Source: RGIG3994 sp964461635 (GTDB lineage: Bacteria > Bacillota > Clostridia > Oscillospirales > CAG-272). Taken from it: 17,107 bases of DNA. Numbering within the stretch: position 1 is the first letter of the stretch; each line of letters opens with the position of its first letter. The stretch is taken from contig CAYWVC010000027.1 in the NCBI GenBank assembly GCA_964461635.1, positions 1-17,107 of the forward strand, in the 5' to 3' direction. A program made the translations under genes and the position numbers. Positions 13,566 to 17,107 of this stretch are shown piece after piece. A model generated the notes under the pieces. That model was not told the DNA's origin. It ran no database searches and worked only from the letters and a program-made list of their open reading frames with translations.

Positions 13566-14206
13566 ATTCTTTTTTCCTTATGCTTACATATTTTTCCGAG
13601 CGGGCAGGCTCGGCAATCGGGAGATCTTGCGCGGCAGGTGTCTCTTCCGAATAGCACGAGTCGGTGGCAGAAGTCGCTTTGCTCGTCGGCGTTTATCAGC
13701 TCGGACATTGTTTTTTCGGTGTGGAGAGGATCCTTGCGCTCCTCGGGATAAAATCCGAGTCTGCCGCAGATGCGTATGCAATGGGTGTCGGCGACGATGC
13801 CGGGCTTGCCGAAAACGTCCCCAAGCAGGAGATTGGCGATCTTTCGCCCGACTCCGGGGAAGGTCAGGAGCTCATCGGCGGTGTCCGGCAGTATTCCGCC
13901 GAAACGGTCGCAGAGCATCCTGCATTCGGCTTTTATATCCGCCGCCTTCATCCGATATAAGCCACAGGGACGTATTATGTTCTCTACATCCGAAAGCTCT
14001 GCGTCGGCGAGAGCTCTTGCCGTGGCGTAGGCTGCGAAAAGCTTGCGGCAGGTGAGGTTGACACGGGCGTCGGTGCACTGTGCGGAAAGGCGTGCCATCA
14101 CCATCAGCTTCCACGGTTCGCCGCCGTATTCAAGCGAGCAGACCGCATCCGGATACAGCTCCCTCAGAAGTTCTGCCGCTCGGTCGGCTCGTTCTTTGTC
14201 GGTCAT
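13562..14206 (-). CDS. nth: Endonuclease III (DNA glycosylase/AP lyase)
   Basis: 214 residues, as usual. It removes oxidised pyrimidines and cleaves the abasic site in base excision repair. The helix-hairpin-helix is LLTFPGVGRKIANLLL (113-128), with catalytic Lys122 and Asp140 (GIVADTH). The [4Fe-4S] ligands C191-x6-C198-x2-C201-x5-C207 are complete. The motif usually reading LSAQTTD is LSAQCTD here (Cys44), a conservative change. The ATG at 14206 has AAGGA 13 nt upstream, a long spacing, so translation may be weak. The stop overlaps the next gene's ATG by 4 nt. No confident promoter is seen. The gene is divergent from zapA. Confidence 0.95.
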   Translation of the reverse strand: MTDKERADRAAELLRELYPDAVCSLEYGGEPWKLMVMARLSAQCTDARVNLTCRKLFAAYATARALADAELSDVENIIRPCGLYRMKAADIKAECRMLCDRFGGILPDTADELLTFPGVGRKIANLLLGDVFGKPGIVADTHCIRICGRLGFYPEERKDPLHTEKTMSELINADEQSDFCHRLVLFGRDTCRARSPDCRACPLGKICKHKEKRI

Positions 14207-14264
14207 CGTGTAAAATAATTCCTTGCTATGTCAAAATAATATTCTTCCGCTCGAAAAAATCCTA

Positions 14265-14293
14265 TTGCCAAACGGAAGGTTTTGTATTATAAT
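14265..14293 (+). promoter_or_regulatory. SigA-type promoter of zapA-U32 operon
   Basis: TTGCCA (14265-14270), 17 nt, TATAAT (14288-14293). The leader before zapA is about 60 nt. Confidence 0.75.
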
Positions 14294-14361
14294 AATTATA
14301 CATCTATCGGAAAGAATTTGCAAGAGTTAATTTGCAACAGATTATAAAGGACGGTGCGGAT

Positions 14362-14655
14362 ATGAAACAAAGGTATACTATTACGGTTGCCGACATCCCG
14401 ATGAACGTGGTCACGGATGAATCCCCGGAGGCTGTGGAGGCGCTTGTCGGAGTGCTTGACCGACGGATACGGGAGATATATCTCAAGAGCAATCGCTGCT
14501 CGAAGACCGAGGCTGCGCTCCTTTGCGCACTTGATTACTGCTCGGACAAGCTTAAGGCGCAGAGAAAGATCAAGCGGCTTGAGGAGCTGAATGCCGAGTA
14601 CGAAATGCGTATCGGGGAGCTTGAGGAAGAGATCGAGCAGCTTAAGAATCAATGA
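14362..14655 (+). CDS. zapA: Cell division protein ZapA
   Basis: 97 residues. ZapA binds FtsZ and promotes protofilament bundling at midcell. The N-terminal beta region RYTITVADIPMNVVTDESPE and the following helix VEALVGVLDRRIREI fit ZapA. The C-terminus (about 55-97) is a charged coiled coil (KIKRLEELNAEYEMRIGELEEEIEQ), as required for dimers and tetramers. The start chosen is ATG at 14362, with AAAGGA 10 nt upstream. A TTG 30 nt earlier is in frame but has no ribosome site. The last 4 nt overlap the U32 gene (ATGA), which indicates coupled translation, and zapA next to a U32 gene is common in Firmicutes. Confidence 0.88.
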   Translation: MKQRYTITVADIPMNVVTDESPEAVEALVGVLDRRIREIYLKSNRCSKTEAALLCALDYCSDKLKAQRKIKRLEELNAEYEMRIGELEEEIEQLKNQ

Positions 14656-16685
14656 ATAAAGGACGCTCACTGCCGGAGCTGTTGGCTCCCGCGGGCTCAC
14701 CGGATGCGCTTGCCGCGGCGATAGAGGGCGGAGCCGACGCCGTATACTTCGGCGGCTCCGCCTTTAATGCGCGAATGTATGCACGTAATTTTGAGGGGCA
14801 GGATCTGCGCGATGCCGTGAAGCTTGCGCATACGTACGGTGTTAAGTGCTATATTACCCTTAATACTCTCGTGACAGACCGCGAAATGCCCGAAGCTCTT
14901 CGTGCCGCCGCCGAGTATTTTGACGCAGGTGCCGATGCACTTATTGTGGCTGATCTCGGTCTTGCCTCCGCTATCCGTAAAATGATGCCGCAAGCCGAGC
15001 TTCACGCCAGCACTCAGGCGTCGGGGCACTGCCGTGCGGCGGCGGAGGAGCTTCGCGGGCTCGGCTTTTCGCGTATGGTAATGGCGCGGGAGGCAACTCT
15101 TTCGGATATCAGAGCCTTTACGAGTGATAGCAAGCTTGAGCTTGAGGTATTCGTCCACGGGGCGCTTTGCGTTTCCCATTCGGGACAATGCCTTTTTTCG
15201 TCGCTTGTCGGCGGGCGAAGCGGCAACCGCGGCGAGTGCGCTCAGCCCTGCCGTTTGCCGTACGGCGAAAAGGGGAAAGAGAGCTATCCGCTTTCGCTCA
15301 AGGATCTGAGCCTTGCCTCGCACGTGCCGGAGCTTATTGATGCCGGAGTGGATTCACTTAAGCTTGAGGGGCGTATGAAGCCCCCGGAGTACGTTCTTGC
15401 CGTCACTCGGGTGTGGCGTAGGTTGCTTGACGAGCATCGCGCGGCGACGAAAGACGAGCTTGAATATCTTGCCGGGGCATTCTCGCGCGGAGGGAGCTTT
15501 ACCGACGGGTATTTTGTCGGGCGTGTCGGGCACGGTATGCTCGGCGTTCGTACCGAGAAAGATAAAGAAGCTTCCGCAAGCCTTGAGTGCTTCGGCGGGC
15601 TGACGCGCAAGGTGAGCCTTGATATTTCCGCGGAGTTTCACGTCGGCGTGCCTTCGCGACTTACGCTCTTTGACGGGAGCAGAAGCGTTACGGTCATCGG
15701 CGATGCGCCGCAGATTGCGTTGACTGCCCCGATGACGGAGGCGGACTATGTCAGATGTCTGACGAAGCTTGGCGGCACCTCGTACGTGCCGGGGAAGGTC
15801 GAGGTCGTCGCCGACGGCGGTTTGATGATGCCGATATCCCGGCTGAATGCGTTGAGGCGGCGGGGACTTGAGGCACTTGACGTTTCCAATGACCGTGTGA
15901 ATGCTTGCGGCGTACCGGATGAGTATGTGCCGGAAAAGCTTGAGGATCACAGAACGCAAGAAAAAACAGCGAGGTTTACCGATCCGGCAAGCGTGACCGA
16001 GCTTGCAAGGTCGTTTTTTGACAGGATATATCTGCCGCTGGATAAATACGACGGGAGCACTGATGCCGTGATCTTGCCGCCCGTAATATTCGATCGTGAG
16101 CTTGACGGCGTGAGGCGTATGATCGATCGGGCAGTGGAGCTTGGCGCGACCGATGCGCTGGTCGGCAACGTCGGGCATTTTGCGTATGCCCGTGATGCGG
16201 GCTTGAGAGTTCACGGCGATTTTCGCTTGAATATCCAAAACAGCGGAACGGCAAGGGCTGTCTCTCAAATGGGCGCGAGCGATTATATATTGTCGCCCGA
16301 GCTCAGTCTGCCGCAGCAACGCGATATCGGCGGAAGCAGTGCTACGGTTGTTTACGGACGAATACCGCTTATGCTTGTTGAAAAATGCGTGATCGGAGAG
16401 ATCGGTGGGTGCCCCGGACGTGCTCGGGCAGAGAAGACGGCTTGCTCTGCTCGGCTCGTTGACAGAAAAGGAACGGATTTTCCGGTATTGCGCGAGTACG
16501 GTCACAGAAACGTGATATATAACAGTCTTCCGACCAATATATCTGATAGGATCGGAGAGCTTGACCGCGCCGGAATACGCTCTTGGCACTTTATCTTCTC
16601 GGTTGAGTCAAGACGTCAGACCGATACGGTCATCGAGGCTTTTCGACGCGGTTTGCCGCTGAACGGCAAGGTCAGACGAATCTGA
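14652..16685 (+). CDS. U32-family protein (RNA hydroxylation type), long form
   Basis: 677 residues. The N-terminal half is a TIM-barrel U32 domain: ELLAPAGSPDALAAAIEGGADAVYFG at the start, the U32 signature EVFVHGALCVSHSGQC (165-180) with C173 and C180, then CAQPC (196-200) as further iron-sulfur ligands. Residues from about 390 include a DUF3656-like linker and a second barrel-like part ending GGCPGRARAEKTACSARL...FPVLREYGH. Although called peptidases, characterised members (TrhP, RlhA) hydroxylate uridine-34 in tRNA or C2501 in 23S rRNA. Which RNA this one acts on is not decided by sequence alone. It is translated together with zapA. Confidence 0.9.
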   Translation: MNKGRSLPELLAPAGSPDALAAAIEGGADAVYFGGSAFNARMYARNFEGQDLRDAVKLAHTYGVKCYITLNTLVTDREMPEALRAAAEYFDAGADALIVADLGLASAIRKMMPQAELHASTQASGHCRAAAEELRGLGFSRMVMAREATLSDIRAFTSDSKLELEVFVHGALCVSHSGQCLFSSLVGGRSGNRGECAQPCRLPYGEKGKESYPLSLKDLSLASHVPELIDAGVDSLKLEGRMKPPEYVLAVTRVWRRLLDEHRAATKDELEYLAGAFSRGGSFTDGYFVGRVGHGMLGVRTEKDKEASASLECFGGLTRKVSLDISAEFHVGVPSRLTLFDGSRSVTVIGDAPQIALTAPMTEADYVRCLTKLGGTSYVPGKVEVVADGGLMMPISRLNALRRRGLEALDVSNDRVNACGVPDEYVPEKLEDHRTQEKTARFTDPASVTELARSFFDRIYLPLDKYDGSTDAVILPPVIFDRELDGVRRMIDRAVELGATDALVGNVGHFAYARDAGLRVHGDFRLNIQNSGTARAVSQMGASDYILSPELSLPQQRDIGGSSATVVYGRIPLMLVEKCVIGEIGGCPGRARAEKTACSARLVDRKGTDFPVLREYGHRNVIYNSLPTNISDRIGELDRAGIRSWHFIFSVESRRQTDTVIEAFRRGLPLNGKVRRI

Positions 16686-16708
16686 CGGATAATTTCGGAG
16701 CGCGTGTC

Positions 16709-16735
16709 ACAACGCTGCGGTCGGTGTCATATTAT
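16709..16735 (+). promoter_or_regulatory. Tentative mother-cell (SigK-type) promoter of the Cys-rich peptide
   Basis: AC (16709-16710), 17 nt, CATATTAT (16728-16735). SigK promoters have AC about 16-17 nt before CATAnnnTA, and only the last A differs here (G). The elements are short and could occur by chance. No SigA promoter is seen before this gene. Confidence 0.25.
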
Positions 16736-16786
16736 GTTAACGGAGAGCGAAGAAAGCCCTCCGAAAAACATATGGGAGGACCGATC

Positions 16787-16891
16787 ATGAACGGTGGAAA
16801 TTGTCTTTGCAACATTCTTGAAGATCAGAATATCTTTTTGCTGATTTTGGTGGGGCTCGTTATCTGGTGTTGCTGCAACGGCGGTCACTGA
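16787..16891 (+). CDS. 34-residue Cys-rich single-pass membrane peptide, sporulation-type
   Basis: The peptide starts MNGGNCLCNILEDQNIF, continues into a hydrophobic helix (about residues 17-27, ending VIW) and finishes CCCNGGH. The ATG at 16787 has a perfect GGAGG (16775-16779) with 7 nt spacing. An in-frame ATG at 16772 overlaps that ribosome site and is rejected. Very short Gly- and Cys-rich peptides with one hydrophobic helix are typical of the YjcZ-like and related small spore or coat proteins of Firmicutes, which are usually missed by gene callers. A strong terminator follows at once, so the unit is monocistronic. Sporulation expression is inferred from composition, from SigG in the same window and from a weak SigK-like upstream sequence. 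Confidence 0.7.
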   Translation: MNGGNCLCNILEDQNIFLLILVGLVIWCCCNGGH

Positions 16892-16907
16892 CGGTAATAT
16901 GAGCCGC

Positions 16908-16946
16908 GGAGAGAGCGCGATTTGGCGCTCTCTCCAAAACTTTTTT
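16908..16946 (+). terminator. Intrinsic terminator of the Cys-rich peptide gene
   Basis: GGAGAGAGCGC (16908-16918) and GCGCTCTCTCC (16925-16935) form a perfect 11-bp stem with a 6-nt loop, followed by AAAAC and six T. Confidence 0.9.
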
Positions 16947-16964
16947 AAAAATCGAAAAAAGATA

Positions 16965-16993
16965 TTGACAAATCGGAGATTTGGAGATATAAT
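16965..16993 (+). promoter_or_regulatory. Perfect consensus promoter of tRNA-Ser
   Basis: TTGACA (16965-16970), 17 nt, TATAAT (16988-16993). Both hexamers and the spacing are consensus, as expected for a stable RNA gene. Confidence 0.9.
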
Positions 16994-17017
16994 AGACAAG
17001 TCACTACGGCACAATGT

Positions 17018-17107
17018 GGAGAAGTACCCAAGGGGTCAAGGGGGCAGTTTGCTAAACTGTTAGGTCGGGTTACCGGCGCGCGAGTTCGATCCTCGCCTTC
17101 TCCGCCA
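17018..17107 (+). tRNA. tRNA-Ser (anticodon GCU), CCA encoded
   Basis: 90 nt. The acceptor stem GGAGAAG (17018-17024) pairs with CTTCTCC (17097-17103), followed by discriminator G and CCA at the window end. The anticodon stem-loop is GCAGT-TTGCTAA-ACTGT with anticodon GCT at 17051-17053, reading AGC and AGU. A long variable arm (class II), as serine tRNAs have, lies before the T arm GCGAG-TTCGATC-CTCGC (17080-17096). Only this one tRNA is visible. More could follow beyond the edge. Confidence 0.97.

Noticed and set aside
15354..16589. A 411-codon open frame on the minus strand inside the U32 gene
   Set aside because: It is antisense to a well-conserved coding sequence, is rich in Arg, His and Ser, shows no recognisable domain and has no ribosome site. 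GC-rich third positions of the real gene keep it open.
17018..17107. tRNA-Ser 3' end as an integration (att) site
   Set aside because: The tRNA is intact and at the window edge. No duplicated tRNA 3' end, integrase or mobile gene is visible here.

Overview
The window looks like a chromosomal segment of an anaerobic, endospore-forming Firmicute, most probably a Clostridia-type gut lineage of about 50% GC. The sporulation sigma factor SigG fixes the sporulating Firmicute part. The anaerobic sulfatase-maturase-type radical SAM enzyme, the strong GGAGG ribosome sites and the frequent TTG/GTG starts fit the rest. No phage, transposon, CRISPR array or plasmid signature was found. The window ends exactly at the CCA of a tRNA-Ser gene.

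Layout. 1-1636 (minus strand): a left-truncated DUF308/HdeD-like membrane protein, a TetR-family regulator and a thioredoxin-like protein. A 17-bp palindrome covers the -35 box of the DUF308 promoter. 1658-3339 (minus): a possible small overlapping ORF, a DUF4003 protein and xanthine phosphoribosyltransferase (xpt). 3449-5950 (plus): divergent from xpt, an XRE regulator with a helical sensor-like region, a small lipoprotein whose start overlaps it, and an anSME-like radical SAM/SPASM protein. 6028-7815: a GlgB-like protein that keeps the CBM48 and barrel fold signatures but has lost most catalytic motifs. 7897-9360: a MOP-family polysaccharide flippase. 9389-9905: rplS with its own promoter, a structured leader and a terminator. 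9933-10810: sigG behind a forespore-type promoter, closed by a perfect 19-bp hairpin.

10818-14206 (minus): a small flavodoxin-like protein, glutamine-dependent NAD+ synthase (nadE), a 67-residue unknown protein and endonuclease III (nth), the last two overlapping by 4 nt. 14265-16685 (plus): zapA and a U32-family protein, also overlapping by 4 nt. 16709-17107: a 34-residue Cys-rich membrane peptide of the small sporulation type, a terminator, a perfect consensus promoter and tRNA-Ser(GCU).

How they work together. Most genes are housekeeping (purine salvage, NAD synthesis, base excision repair, L19, division, RNA hydroxylation). The less ordinary parts are the inactive-looking branching-enzyme homologue, the regulator-lipoprotein-radical SAM set without a visible substrate, the TetR/DUF308 palindromes, the small Cys-rich peptide, and the rplS leader that can fold in two mutually exclusive ways. 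At least four genes (tetR-type, xpt, XRE, GlgB-like) are best started at TTG, so automatic ATG-biased starts would be wrong here. I see no gene-free stretch longer than 300 bases.
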